A DNA stretch of 64,000 nt from Mesorhizobium sp. NZP2298 (GCF_013170825.1 NZ_CP033365.1:4166001-4230000), one strand, 5' to 3'. Counted from the first letter of the stretch, positions 26,604 through 34,744 are shown. Made by a program: numbers and translations. Notes: generated by a model from the sequence alone, not told the origin.

Positions 26604-26704
26604 GTTCGTCTCCTTCGAAATCTAGACTTGTTCGGCTTGCCGCCGAGGGATCGCGACAGCATGGAATAGCTGACCTCATCCTATTCCCTGGGCAGGCGGG
26701 CGCT

Positions 26705-26718
26705 TTGACCGGCGTCAA
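26705..26718. promoter_or_regulatory. FNR/FixK box between the CBS-BON gene and the FtsH remnant
   Basis: TTGACCGGCGTCAA is a symmetric TTGAC-N4-GTCAA site. It lies 101 bases upstream of the CBS-BON start (minus strand) and 69 bases before the FtsH-remnant ORF (plus strand), so it could drive both. Confidence 0.65.
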
Positions 26719-26786
26719 GGCAGGATCCCGACCGAGGTTGCAGTTTTCAAATCCAATCCTGCAAAATCTGGTTCGAGCGTCGAACG

Positions 26787-26969
26787 ATGGGCAATGAGCA
26801 TAAATTCAACATCGGCTACGTCGTGGCCGCCCTCCTGCTGCTCGAGAAGGAAACGCTGACGCCTGACGACTTCGCGCCGTTGCGGCGAACCGCCGAGTTG
26901 GTGCGGCGGCGTGAAGGCGACGCAGGCCGAGATGCTGGCCCATTTGAACAAACGAGGAGAGTGTCATGA
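26787..26969 (+). pseudogene. ftsH: FtsH remnant: N terminus fused to C terminus by a large internal deletion
   Basis: The 60-codon reading frame starts MGNEHKFNIGYVVAALLLL, like the cytoplasmic end and first membrane segment of FtsH. It then reads LLEKETLTPDDFAPL, a pattern found at the very C terminus of FtsH (about residues 580-600 in full-length proteins). The AAA and zinc-protease domains are missing. The most economical explanation is an in-frame internal deletion. The frame ends in ATGA overlapping the next gene, and the FNR/FixK box precedes it. Confidence 0.6.
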
Positions 26970-27484
26970 AACACAAGCTTCAGCAGAAGATGATCGACAT
27001 CCTGGCGCGTTGCATGGACATGACGATAGCAACGACCCGCTCCGATGGCTCGCCACAGGCGACGGTCGTCTCGTTCGCCCATGATGGTCTGCTGCTTTAT
27101 TTCGGCTGCGGAGCCAGCTCGCAAAAGGCCATGAATATCTCTCGCGATCCGCGCGTTTCGGTGGCCCTGACCGCACCCTATGAGAACTGGCTGGAGATCA
27201 AGGGGTTGTCGATGGCGGCGACCGCGACGGAGGTCGCCTTGCCTTCCGAACTCACGGAAATCGGACGCATGATGGTGCAGCGCTTCCCGCAGATTTCGGC
27301 TGTCCAGCCCAGTGAGTCCGTACCTGTGAAGCTGTTCAGAGTACGGCCCACGATCGTCTCTGTGCTCGACTATTCCCTGGGTTTTGGTCACACCGACCTC
27401 GTCAAAGTCGAGGCCGATGACATCGCCGAGACCCTGGACAGCATGCGACACCATTGGCTCGTGGGCACTCCCGCCAGCTCTTGA
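26966..27484 (+). CDS. pyridoxamine 5'-phosphate oxidase-fold protein
   Basis: 172 residues with the split-barrel FMN-binding fold: DMTIATTRSDGSPQATVVSF, LLLYFGCGASSQKAMNISRDP and RVSVALTAPYENWLEIKGLSM. General-stress proteins and F420/FMN-dependent enzymes of this fold often reduce small molecules or buffer flavins. GAGGAGAGTGTC lies before ATG 26966. Its ATG overlaps the stop of the FtsH remnant, so it probably was, and may still be, expressed from the box at 26705. Confidence 0.8.
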   Translation: MKHKLQQKMIDILARCMDMTIATTRSDGSPQATVVSFAHDGLLLYFGCGASSQKAMNISRDPRVSVALTAPYENWLEIKGLSMAATATEVALPSELTEIGRMMVQRFPQISAVQPSESVPVKLFRVRPTIVSVLDYSLGFGHTDLVKVEADDIAETLDSMRHHWLVGTPASS

Positions 27485-27527
27485 CGATCGCGTCGATCGA
27501 CCAAGCAGCTGACTATCCGACGCGGCA

Positions 27528-27541
27528 TTGAGCCGGATCAA
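27528..27541. promoter_or_regulatory. FNR/FixK box upstream of the BON gene (one mismatch)
   Basis: TTGAGCCGGATCAA matches TTGAT-N4-ATCAA except for G at position 5. It ends 75 bases before the BON-protein start at 27616. Confidence 0.55.
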
Positions 27542-27615
27542 TGAGCAAGGGCGCAAAAGATGCTTTTTGTTGACGCTGCGGGCGAGAAGTCCGCTCAACA
27601 AACAGGAGACAGACC

Positions 27616-28263
27616 ATGACGGATTTAACGTTGCGTCAGAACATTCTCGATGAATTGGAATTCGAGCCGAGCATCGACGCTGCACACATCGGCGTCGCCG
27701 TGGAAGATGGCATCGTCACCCTTACCGGACATGTTTCTTCCTACTGGGAAAAGACCACCGCCGAAAATGTGGTCAAGCGGGTCAAGGGCGTGAAGGGTCT
27801 CGCCGAGGAAATCGAAGTCCGGCTGATTGGCCAGAAGGGGACCGCGGACGACGAGATCGCCAAACGTGCGGTCAATGCGGTCACCTGGAACGTCTCCATC
27901 CCGAGGGACAAGGTGCAGGTCAAGGTCCAGGACGGCTGGATCACGCTGACCGGGAAAGTTGAATGGCAGTACCAGAAGAACGCGGCGGCCGAGGCGGTGC
28001 GCGGGCTGGCCGGCGTTGTCGGTATTGCCAATCAGATCGAAGTCACCCCTCGTGCCTCGGTGCCCGACGTCAAGAAGCGCATCGAGGACGCGCTGAAACG
28101 TGATGCGGAAATCGAAGCCCAGGCGATCCGCGTCATCGTTCTGGATGGCAAGGTTACCCTTGAAGGCAAGGTCAAGGCTTGGTCCGAGCGCCAGGCAGCC
28201 GAGCGTGCCGCCTGGTCGTCGCCGGGCGTCCGGGCGGTGGACGATCGGATTTCCATAATCTGA
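27616..28263 (+). CDS. triple BON domain protein
   Basis: 215 residues made of three BON domains: about 5-72 (GVAVEDGIVTLTGHVSS, VKGVKGLAEEIEV), 78-148 (VQVKVQDGWITLTGKVEWQY, GLAGVVGIANQIEV), and 150-214 (IRVIVLDGKVTLEGKVKAW, SSPGVRAVDDRISI). There is no signal peptide, so it appears cytoplasmic, unlike OsmY. Such proteins are induced by osmotic or low-oxygen stress in several rhizobia. ATG 27616 follows ACAGGAGACAGACC. A FNR/FixK box with one mismatch lies 75 bases upstream. Confidence 0.88.
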   Translation: MTDLTLRQNILDELEFEPSIDAAHIGVAVEDGIVTLTGHVSSYWEKTTAENVVKRVKGVKGLAEEIEVRLIGQKGTADDEIAKRAVNAVTWNVSIPRDKVQVKVQDGWITLTGKVEWQYQKNAAAEAVRGLAGVVGIANQIEVTPRASVPDVKKRIEDALKRDAEIEAQAIRVIVLDGKVTLEGKVKAWSERQAAERAAWSSPGVRAVDDRISII

Positions 28264-28463
28264 TGAGGCCGACAAGGCCGGCGCGGCGGCTTCCATGAGT
28301 TGCCGCCACGCCGATGCAGCGCGCGGTGCGTATTCGGTTAAGAGAAGCACGCTCGGAGGAAGAGGGCGCGCTCTTCCAGTTCACGAGGCGACGAAGATCG
28401 TTGCCAAGGATGGCGAGGCAGTGCGTTGGACCTCGATCAAGACCGTGTCAAAGGAGAAACAAA

Positions 28464-28868
28464 ATGATTCTGGCTAATGGCACTATCATCGCGGTCACCG
28501 ACGGCGAGAACCTGCGTCTCTTCCGCAACAAGAGCCCCGAACCCCGGATCGACCTGGTGGAATTGCCCGAACCGATGCTGCATTCGGCTAACACGGGCTC
28601 GGGCGGACGGCATCGCAGTTCCGCGGCCAATCCCGATGATTCCCGCCTGCGGGAAGACGACTTTGCCGCCACCGTGGCAGCCTATCTCAATCGCGAAGCG
28701 CTGGCGGAAGCGTTCCAGCATGTGGTGGTGATCGCCGATCCGCGCACGCTGGGCGAACTGCGCAAGCACTTTCAGCCTTCGCTGAAAGCAAAGCTGGTGG
28801 GCGAGCTGGCCAAGGATCTCGCGAAACATCCCGCCGGGGCGATCGAGAACACGTTGGCGGCGGCTTGA
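28464..28868 (+). CDS. host attachment family protein
   Basis: 134 residues: NGTIIAVTDGENLRLFRNK, FAATVAAYLNREALAEAFQHVVVIADPRTLGELRKHF, and LKAKLVGELAKDLAKHPAGAIENTL. This is the pattern of the 'host attachment protein' family (COG5622, related to Agrobacterium attachment loci); the biochemical role is unknown. The fold resembles eRF1/baeRF-type domains. ATG 28464 follows AAAGGAGAAACAAA. A 200-base gap separates it from the BON gene; no box occurs in it, so read-through from the BON promoter is likely. Confidence 0.82.
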   Translation: MILANGTIIAVTDGENLRLFRNKSPEPRIDLVELPEPMLHSANTGSGGRHRSSAANPDDSRLREDDFAATVAAYLNREALAEAFQHVVVIADPRTLGELRKHFQPSLKAKLVGELAKDLAKHPAGAIENTLAAA

Positions 28869-28981
28869 GCCCCGCCCAGATCATCGACCAAACCCTGCCG
28901 ATCTCGACTATCGTCGAGAACCTTTTAGCATGGCGACTTTGGGCGGATTGGATGCTCAGTTCAATTTGAACGCATCCCGGT

Positions 28982-29197
28982 TTAGAGGAGTGAGAAGCTC
29001 GAGCCAAGGAAGACGAGAAACTGACCGGTGATCAGGGGAATTTTCAACATGGGCCCATTCTCGCCGCTGTCCTGGATCGGCGATCCCGCGACGTAAGGGT
29101 GCACCTTCAGGATGTTTTTCCAGATCGTTGGAAAATCCGCTCCCTTGTTCTTTTCAGCGTTGCACGCATTGAGAAGCCCCGCGACGATGTGAGTCAT
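28982..29197 (-). CDS. small hypothetical protein under a perfect FixK box
   Basis: 71 residues: MTHIVAGLLNACNAEKNKGA, then DFPTIWKNILKVHPYVAG and PMLKIPLITGQFLVFLGSSF. Hydrophilic start, hydrophobic end, no clear signal peptide. I recall short rhizobial proteins with 'DFPTIW-x-ILK-HP-x-VAG', but not a named family. No Shine-Dalgarno is strong. Support for a real gene comes from the perfect FixK box at 29260-29273, 63 bases upstream, and from amino-acid composition. Confidence 0.55.
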   Translation of the reverse strand: MTHIVAGLLNACNAEKNKGADFPTIWKNILKVHPYVAGSPIQDSGENGPMLKIPLITGQFLVFLGSSFSLL

Positions 29198-29259
29198 TGA
29201 ACCCGTATTAATTAAGCGCCTGTTTTGAAATCATATGAATGAACACGACACGGATGGTT

Positions 29260-29273
29260 TTGATTTCGATCAA
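29260..29273. promoter_or_regulatory. FNR/FixK box (perfect)
   Basis: TTGATTTCGATCAA, exact palindrome, 63 bases upstream of the 71-residue minus-strand gene and just downstream of the ChaB-like gene. It cannot serve ChaB, which reads toward it. Confidence 0.75.
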
Positions 29274-29284
29274 ACTGCGCGGGC

Positions 29285-29500
29285 TCAAATGAGCACCCAG
29301 CCTTTGCCTTGCTTTCGATAAAGGCGCTTCACGGCAGCCCAAGCGACGCGGTAGGCAGTCTCTTCACGCCTTTCGCCTTGGTCGGCATATTCGTCCCAGG
29401 CGCTGTTGAAAGCAGCGCGAAAGATCTCCCTCGCATGCAGGGGCAGGTGCGCCCTGACAGACGGTGGAAGATCCTTCTCGGTCGCATAGGGCATTGCCAT
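29285..29500 (-). CDS. ChaB-like protein
   Basis: 71 residues: MPYATEKDLPPSVRAHLPLH and AFNSAWDEYADQGERREETA, then YRVAWAAVKRLYRKQGKGW. It matches the ChaB family of small helical proteins (first described with the E. coli ChaA cation antiporter) and occurs widely in stress clusters. I start at ATG 29500 (or ATG 29494); longer frames add unrelated residues. It follows the truncated universal stress gene by 70 bases on the same strand, probably in the transcript from the box at 30781. Confidence 0.82.
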   Translation of the reverse strand: MAMPYATEKDLPPSVRAHLPLHAREIFRAAFNSAWDEYADQGERREETAYRVAWAAVKRLYRKQGKGWVLI

Positions 29501-29573
29501 TCTCACTGCAGCCAAGCCAACGCCCATGGCTGGGATGTGGCCGATGAACATCGGACGTGGCCGTCGCGGACGA

Positions 29574-29891
29574 TCAGCTTGACATGAAGCGGCAGAGCCG
29601 GCTGTCGTCGAGCAGCGGGCGGGTAACGCCGCCGAATACCCATTCCCTGATCCGACTGTGCCCGTAGGCGCCTGACACGACCAGGTCTGCGTTGGCGGAG
29701 CTCAGGAAGTCGACCAGCTCGTCGCTCTCGTCATCGGCCTTCAGCACTTCGGTGCGCGCCGTGATGCCATGCGTTGCCATGAAGGTCGCGACATCGTTGA
29801 TGCCGGCCCCGGTCCTGTCGCTGGGCTCTGAGTCGACCGTGACCACGATCGCCTCGTTTGCCATCGCCATCAGCGGCACGGTGTCGGTCAC
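29574..29891 (-). pseudogene. truncated second universal stress protein (C-terminal half)
   Basis: The 105 codons align with the second half of the neighbouring universal stress protein: MTDTVPLMAMANEAIVVTVD and VVSGAYGHSRIREWVFGGVT match VTDALPFLTGAQDVLVAT and VVAGGYGHSRLREWAFGGMT. The ATP-binding G-x2-G-x9-G(S/T) type loop is retained, but the N-terminal UspA domain and part of the second are lost. An in-frame stop lies upstream. It is either a pseudogene or a short single-domain protein. Confidence 0.7.
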
Positions 29892-29909
29892 CGCGCTGCA
29901 TTCAGCGCG

Positions 29910-30725
29910 TCAGTTCGAGAACAAGCGGTCGACGGAGCCATTCCTGAGCAGGGAGCGGGTCATGCCGCCAAAGGCCCATTCGCGCAGCCGGCTATGACCG
30001 TAGCCACCGGCGACGACAAGATCGGCACCCATGCCATGGGCGAGTTCGATGATGGTTTCGCAAGCATCCTTATGATCCGAGTCCAGGACTTCCGATCTCG
30101 CCTTGATGCCGTGCCTCATCATGAACCGGACGACGTCGCTGACACTTTCGCGCGCATCTCTCTGGTTCTGTTCTTCGATCGTCGCCACGAGCACATCTTG
30201 TGCGCCGGTCAGGAAGGGCAATGCATCGGTGACTGCTCGCCGAGCCTCGCGGGTATCCTTCCACGCGACCAGAACGTTCTTGGGGTCGGGTGGGACAAGC
30301 CGGTCGGCCGCAATCAGCACAGGCCGTCCGGCCGACAGCACAAATGTTCCGATGTCGACCACCCGGTGGTGATCAGCGCCGGAGACCGGCGTTCCCGTCA
30401 CGACGAGATCGGCGGCGCGGGCATGCATCGCGAGCAGACGTGTCGGGTCCCCGATCTCTTCACGCCATGTGGCGTCGTCTCCGACGAGGCTCAGGAATTC
30501 CTCCTTCAGAATCTTCAGGCGATCCTCGATCTCGATCCGGCGCTCACGCATGATTTCCGCCGCCGCCATGCCGCCATCGTCACCCGGAACAAACACGTAT
30601 GAATCGGCTGCGGCGAAACCGATCAGCGTAGCTTCGAAGCGCCGCGCCAACTCCAGCGCATAGGTCGCTCGCGGCGCAGCCGGAGAATCGACGTCGAGTT
30701 GAACCATGATGGTGTTGAAGATCAT
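29910..30725 (-). CDS. universal stress protein, two UspA domains
   Basis: 271 residues. The first UspA domain runs about 1-145 (IMVQLDVDSPAAPRATYALE, RAADLVVTGTPVSGADH) and the second about 155-271 (KNVLVAWKDTREARRAVTDALP, GADLVVAGGYGHSRLREWAFGG). Tandem UspA proteins bind ATP and accumulate under hypoxia and stress. The start at ATG 30725 has GGAGG upstream; a longer frame to 30803 lacks one and would overlap the regulatory box. A perfect FixK box lies at 30781-30794, 56 bases upstream. Confidence 0.9.
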   Translation of the reverse strand: MIFNTIMVQLDVDSPAAPRATYALELARRFEATLIGFAAADSYVFVPGDDGGMAAAEIMRERRIEIEDRLKILKEEFLSLVGDDATWREEIGDPTRLLAMHARAADLVVTGTPVSGADHHRVVDIGTFVLSAGRPVLIAADRLVPPDPKNVLVAWKDTREARRAVTDALPFLTGAQDVLVATIEEQNQRDARESVSDVVRFMMRHGIKARSEVLDSDHKDACETIIELAHGMGADLVVAGGYGHSRLREWAFGGMTRSLLRNGSVDRLFSN

Positions 30726-30780
30726 TTCCGTGCCTCCGATGAGATTTGTTGCAAGATCACCGGAGGTCCGATCTCGCGCC

Positions 30781-30794
30781 TTGATGCGTATCAA
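30781..30794. promoter_or_regulatory. FNR/FixK box (perfect)
   Basis: TTGATGCGTATCAA, exact palindrome, ends 56 bases upstream of the universal stress protein start (minus strand). Confidence 0.8.
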
Positions 30795-30965
30795 AGTCCG
30801 CATATCTTGTAAGTCCGTCAGGGCACATCGTCATCGCCGGCTTGCGAGACGCCGGACGCAGTAGCCAAGAGAGAACAAGCCACTTGAATGAGAATGCGGG
30901 CAGCGCGGCATTGCTGCGCCGAAATCATCATCGAGTTTGTCTTGGCAACGACGTTTCGCGCGGTA

Positions 30966-32588
30966 TTACATAGTCATCTCTGGTTCGAGAGCGCGTTCTT
31001 TCGCCGGTTCCGGAATTTCGGTCATGGTCGCTTCCGTCAAGAGCAGAACGCTCGCGACCGAGACGGCGTTTTCCAGAGCGATGCGCACCACTTTGGTCGG
31101 GTCGATGATCCCGGCCTCGACGAGATCGACGTATTCCTTGCGGCCCGCATCGAAGCCGAAATTGCCGATGCCTTCAATCATCTTGGCAATGACGACCCCG
31201 CCGTCGACTGCTGAATTTTCTGCAATCTGCCTGACTGGTGCTTCCAGCGCGCGCTTGAGGATCTGTACGCCGGTCCGCTCGTCGCCCTCGCAATGCTGCT
31301 CCTCGTCAGCCACGGTCGCGATGCAGCGCAAGAGGGCAAGCCCGCCGCCTGGCACTATACCTTCGGCGACCGCGGCCTTCGTGGCGCTGATGGCATCGTC
31401 GAGCGCTTCCTTCTTCGATTTCATCTCGGCCTCTGTCGGCGCGCCGACCTTGATGACGGCGACGCCGCCCGCAAGCTTGGCCAGCCGCTCCTGCAGCTTT
31501 TCGCGATCATAGTCGCTCGTCGTGTTGTCGATCTCGCGCCGAATCTGCTCAACACGGCCCTTGATCGCCTTTGCATCTCCGCTGCCGCCGATGATCGTCG
31601 TATTGTCCTTGTCGACGACAATGCGCTTCGCGCGCCCCAACTGCTCCATGGTCACATTTTCCAGTTTGAGCCCGAGGTCTTCGGAGATGACCTGGCCGCC
31701 GGTCAGGATGGCAATGTCCTGCAGCATGGCCTTGCGGCGATCGCCGAAGCCAGGTGCCTTTACGGCACAGTTCTTGAAGGTGCCCCGGATCTGGTTGACG
31801 ATGAGCGTCGCAAGGGCCTCGCCTTCGACTTCCTCGGCGATCACCAGCAAGGGCGAACCGGACTTCGCCACGGCTTCAAGCAGCTTGATAAGATCATTCA
31901 GCGAAGCGATCTTCTTTTCGACGATCAGCACGAGCGCATCTTCGAGGACCGCTTCCATCTTCTCCGGATCGGTCACGAAATAGGGCGACAGGAATCCGCG
32001 GTCGAACTGCATGCCTTCGACGACGTCGAGGACGGTTTCCGTGGTCTTCGATTCTTCGACCGTGATGACACCTTCGCCGCCGACCTTCTCCATTGCTTCG
32101 CCGACCAACTGGCCGATGAGGGGATCGTTGTGCGCGGAGATCGTTGCCACCTGTTCCTTTTCGCGACGGGTCGAGACCGGCCGAGATATCTGCTTGAGTG
32201 TGTCGATCGCCCGTTTTGTTGCACGATCGAGACCTTTCTTGATGTCGATCGCGCTGGCGCCGGCAACGACATTGCGCACCCCGTCGGCGAACATCGCGTG
32301 GGCCAGGATGGTTGACGTGCTGGTGCCGTCACCGACCATGTCCCCGGTCTTCTCGGCTGCCTGCCTGAGCATCCGCGCGCCAAGATTCTCCTCGGGGTCC
32401 TTCAGGTCGAATTCCTTCGCGATGGTCACGCCGTCATTGCAGACGATGGGAGCGCCCCACTTCTTTTCGATCAGAACCGATTTCGAGCGCGGCCCGAGCG
32501 TCACGCGTACGGCGTCGGCGAGCTGGGTTGCGCCACGAAGAATCTTTTCGCGCGCTGCTGAACGAAACAATACCTGTTTGTGAGCCAT
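30966..32588 (-). CDS. groEL: 60-kDa chaperonin GroEL, without a neighbouring groES
   Basis: 540 residues, full length. ATP-site motifs [15 protein letters not shown] and VPGGGLALL are present, as are [10 protein letters not shown] and [17 protein letters not shown]. The C terminus ends EPEMTM and lacks the glycine-methionine-rich tail of housekeeping GroEL. No groES precedes it, so it must borrow a co-chaperonin or act in an accessory role; rhizobia commonly have several groEL copies with different regulation. No CIRCE element was seen upstream. Two FNR/FixK boxes lie at 32643 and 32675, about 55 and 87 bases upstream of ATG 32588. Confidence 0.93.
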   Translation of the reverse strand: MAHKQVLFRSAAREKILRGATQLADAVRVTLGPRSKSVLIEKKWGAPIVCNDGVTIAKEFDLKDPEENLGARMLRQAAEKTGDMVGDGTSTSTILAHAMFADGVRNVVAGASAIDIKKGLDRATKRAIDTLKQISRPVSTRREKEQVATISAHNDPLIGQLVGEAMEKVGGEGVITVEESKTTETVLDVVEGMQFDRGFLSPYFVTDPEKMEAVLEDALVLIVEKKIASLNDLIKLLEAVAKSGSPLLVIAEEVEGEALATLIVNQIRGTFKNCAVKAPGFGDRRKAMLQDIAILTGGQVISEDLGLKLENVTMEQLGRAKRIVVDKDNTTIIGGSGDAKAIKGRVEQIRREIDNTTSDYDREKLQERLAKLAGGVAVIKVGAPTEAEMKSKKEALDDAISATKAAVAEGIVPGGGLALLRCIATVADEEQHCEGDERTGVQILKRALEAPVRQIAENSAVDGGVVIAKMIEGIGNFGFDAGRKEYVDLVEAGIIDPTKVVRIALENAVSVASVLLLTEATMTEIPEPAKERALEPEMTM

Positions 32589-32642
32589 GATCGCCTCCGA
32601 GCTATGATGCGTCTTGGCTAACAGGGATGAGGTCAGCCGGCT

Positions 32643-32656
32643 TTGATACGCATCAA
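32643..32656. promoter_or_regulatory. FNR/FixK box (perfect), groEL proximal
   Basis: TTGATACGCATCAA, exact palindrome, 54 bases upstream of the groEL start. With its neighbour at 32675 it forms a tandem pair with centres 32 bases apart, close to three helical turns. Confidence 0.8.
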
Positions 32657-32674
32657 TCCAAGCGTCAGCCCAGG

Positions 32675-32688
32675 TTGACGAGGATCAA
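32675..32688. promoter_or_regulatory. FNR/FixK box, groEL distal
   Basis: TTGACGAGGATCAA (TTGAC-N4-ATCAA), 86 bases upstream of groEL and 18 bases beyond the perfect box at 32643-32656. Confidence 0.65.
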
Positions 32689-32987
32689 AGTAGACCCGTT
32701 TCCTGTTGGGTGGCTGTCAACGCAGCTTGGATAACAGCCATGCCACACAGCCCGAATTCGCTATCGAACGGGTCCCAAAACGTCAGTGAAACAAGTTGCC
32801 GCGATCAAGGCGTTGAGGGGCTCGGCCAAGCCGATCGCCAGCAGAGCAGCTATGCAAACGAATAGGGAGGAGTGAGTCTGAGCAATCTGTTGCGATAAAA
32901 CGCATCCGCGGCGGACGTGTACTTTAGTGCTTCCGATTTTCATATCACGCTGGCGCCGTTGTTAAACCTTGCGCCGCGATCGACCGC

Positions 32988-33485
32988 TCAGCCGTTCCGC
33001 GACAGATGCACGTCCAGGACCGCGGCCTTCTTGGCGATCAGGCCTTCCAGATCCGCGTCCGATCGCTTGGTGCCGGTCCGTTCGCGCAGCAGCGAGATCA
33101 CAGCGCTCATCGAAAGTGGGGCGGTTTGGGAAAGTGGGGCGGTTTGAGTGCCCAGAATGGCATCCACCGCGCTGGCAACATCCGGAGTCTCCGCTGGCGC
33201 TCGCATGGTCGGTTCCTTTCTGTTCAGGTCGGCCTCGGTGCCATCAGCCGGTCCCCTGGCGCCGCGATCGAAGACGACCGCCAGGCCGTTCTTCACCGCG
33301 AGTGCGGCGACCATATCGTCGAGCTTGCGATCGGAAAGGGCTGGGTCCGCTGGTTTCAGCATCCTGCGGATCACCCTGGCAGCCTGATCCGTCGATACGA
33401 AGCCATAACGCCGTTTTCTGGCCTCGACATATTGTTCGATGATCATACTCAGGCGTCGGGCCGCGATATCCCTGGGCTCCTGCAC
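32988..33485 (-). CDS. hypothetical protein with an 18-bp tandem repeat
   Basis: 165 residues, charged and soluble; no family recognised. Segments include RLSMIIEQYVEARKRRYGFV, DRKLDDMVAALAVKNGLAVV and ISLLRERTGTKRSDADLEGL. The last two look like repeated helical modules of about 50 residues. An 18-bp unit (33112-33129 and 33130-33147) is repeated in tandem and encodes two copies of TAPLSQ in the linker. GTG 33485 is supported by AAGGAGG at good spacing. It lies between groEL and the GT4 gene; no FixK box precedes it. Confidence 0.65.
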   Translation of the reverse strand: MQEPRDIAARRLSMIIEQYVEARKRRYGFVSTDQAARVIRRMLKPADPALSDRKLDDMVAALAVKNGLAVVFDRGARGPADGTEADLNRKEPTMRAPAETPDVASAVDAILGTQTAPLSQTAPLSMSAVISLLRERTGTKRSDADLEGLIAKKAAVLDVHLSRNG

Positions 33486-33653
33486 CTAGGCCTCCTTAAG
33501 CTGAGTGCAACTCGGCAGCCAAAATGAAATAGGGCGGCTCGATCGAACGTCAAAGGCTCCCGACCATTTGACGCATCTGCGAATGAGGCCGGAACGATCC
33601 TGCGGCTGAGGCATTTCCACTGCATGACCAGCTCATTGAGGGAAGGCCGGGCC

Positions 33654-34715
33654 ATGAAGATTGCCCACGTCGCGCCACTATATGAATCCGTACCTCCAAG
33701 GCTCTATGGCGGCACCGAGCGCATCATTTCCTACCTGACCGAGGCTCTCGTCGCCCTCGGCCACGATGTGACGTTGTTCGCCAGTGGCGACACGAAGACC
33801 TCCGCCAGGCTCGTGCCATGCCGCGAGCGGGCCCTTCGTCTTGATCCGCGTCCATTGAAATCCGAGATCGCGGCGCATCTATCGATGCTCGACGAGGTGA
33901 GGAAACGGGCCGACGATTTCGACGTCATTCATTTCCATCTCAGTCATTTCCTGCATTTCCCGTTCTTCCGAGGGATCCCGCAACGTACAGTGACGACGCC
34001 GCATGGCAGGCTGGATTACGCCGACCTCGCACAAGCCTACGACCGGTTCCCGCGGTTTCCGATGATTTCCATATCCCGCAGCCAGCGGGCGCGGTTCGCG
34101 TCCGCGAATTGGCTGGCGACGATTCATCACGGATTGCCGGTCGATCTCTACGAACCCGATTTCGAGGCAGGCTCGGATGGCGGCTATCTTGCGTTTCTCG
34201 GCAGGATGTCGCGCGACAAGCGACCGGACCGAGCGATCGAAATCGCCCGCCGCACCGGGCTGAAACTCAAACTTGCGGCCAAGGTCGGTGATGGCGATCG
34301 CGCTTATTTCGAGGAAGTCGTCCAGCCGATGATCGATGGCGACAGGGTCGAATATGTCGGCGAGATCGGCGAGGATCAGAAGAGCAGATTTCTTGGCAAC
34401 GCAGCCGCCCTCTTGTTTCCCATTGATTGGCCCGAACCCTTCGGCCTTGCCGTGATCGAGGCCATGGCCTGCGGAACCCCGGTCATGGCCTGGAGTTGCG
34501 GCGCCATGCCCGAGATCATCGATTATGGAGTTACCGGCTTCGTCGTCGAAACGATCGAAGATGCTGTCGCCACGATGCCGGCTCTCCTGCAACTCGACAG
34601 GCGGCGCATAAGGGCGGTGTTCGAAAGGCGGTTTTCAGCCGACAGGATGGCCAGGGACTACGTCGCGGCTTATTCGCGGCTGAACAACGGCCATGAGCAA
34701 AGCAGAGCCTCATAG
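33654..34715 (+). CDS. GT4-family glycosyltransferase
   Basis: 353 residues, GT-B fold. The N-terminal domain contains VAPLYESVPPRLYGGTERII and HFHLSHF; the C-terminal nucleotide-sugar domain has FLGRMSRDKRPDRAIEIAR, FPIDWPEPFGLAVIEAMACG and TPVMAWSCGAMPEII, with the EPFG/EAMA(C)G motif of retaining GT4 enzymes. The acceptor is unknown. ATG 33654 follows GAAGGCC. It begins a four-gene sugar cluster (GT4, debranching-type glucosidase, GT20, OtsB-like phosphatase) at the right end of the stress region. Confidence 0.88.
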   Translation: MKIAHVAPLYESVPPRLYGGTERIISYLTEALVALGHDVTLFASGDTKTSARLVPCRERALRLDPRPLKSEIAAHLSMLDEVRKRADDFDVIHFHLSHFLHFPFFRGIPQRTVTTPHGRLDYADLAQAYDRFPRFPMISISRSQRARFASANWLATIHHGLPVDLYEPDFEAGSDGGYLAFLGRMSRDKRPDRAIEIARRTGLKLKLAAKVGDGDRAYFEEVVQPMIDGDRVEYVGEIGEDQKSRFLGNAAALLFPIDWPEPFGLAVIEAMACGTPVMAWSCGAMPEIIDYGVTGFVVETIEDAVATMPALLQLDRRRIRAVFERRFSADRMARDYVAAYSRLNNGHEQSRAS

Positions 34716-34744
34716 CCCGTTCGAAACCAGTACGGGACGATCTT

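Larger units (their letters stand above)
32589..32987. other. 399-bp intergenic region with two FixK boxes
   Basis: Between groEL (minus, start 32588) and the end of the 165-residue gene (32988, minus). It holds the two FNR/FixK boxes (32643, 32675). A 60-codon minus-strand reading frame at 32761-32943 has no ribosome binding site or recognisable family and is not called. Confidence 0.6.

Noticed and set aside
32589..32640. CIRCE element upstream of groEL
   Set aside because: No TTAGCACTC-N9-GAGTGCTAA is present within the region checked.
32761..32943. 60-codon minus-strand ORF upstream of the GT4 region
   Set aside because: No ribosome binding site and no recognisable family; lies in the groEL regulatory region.
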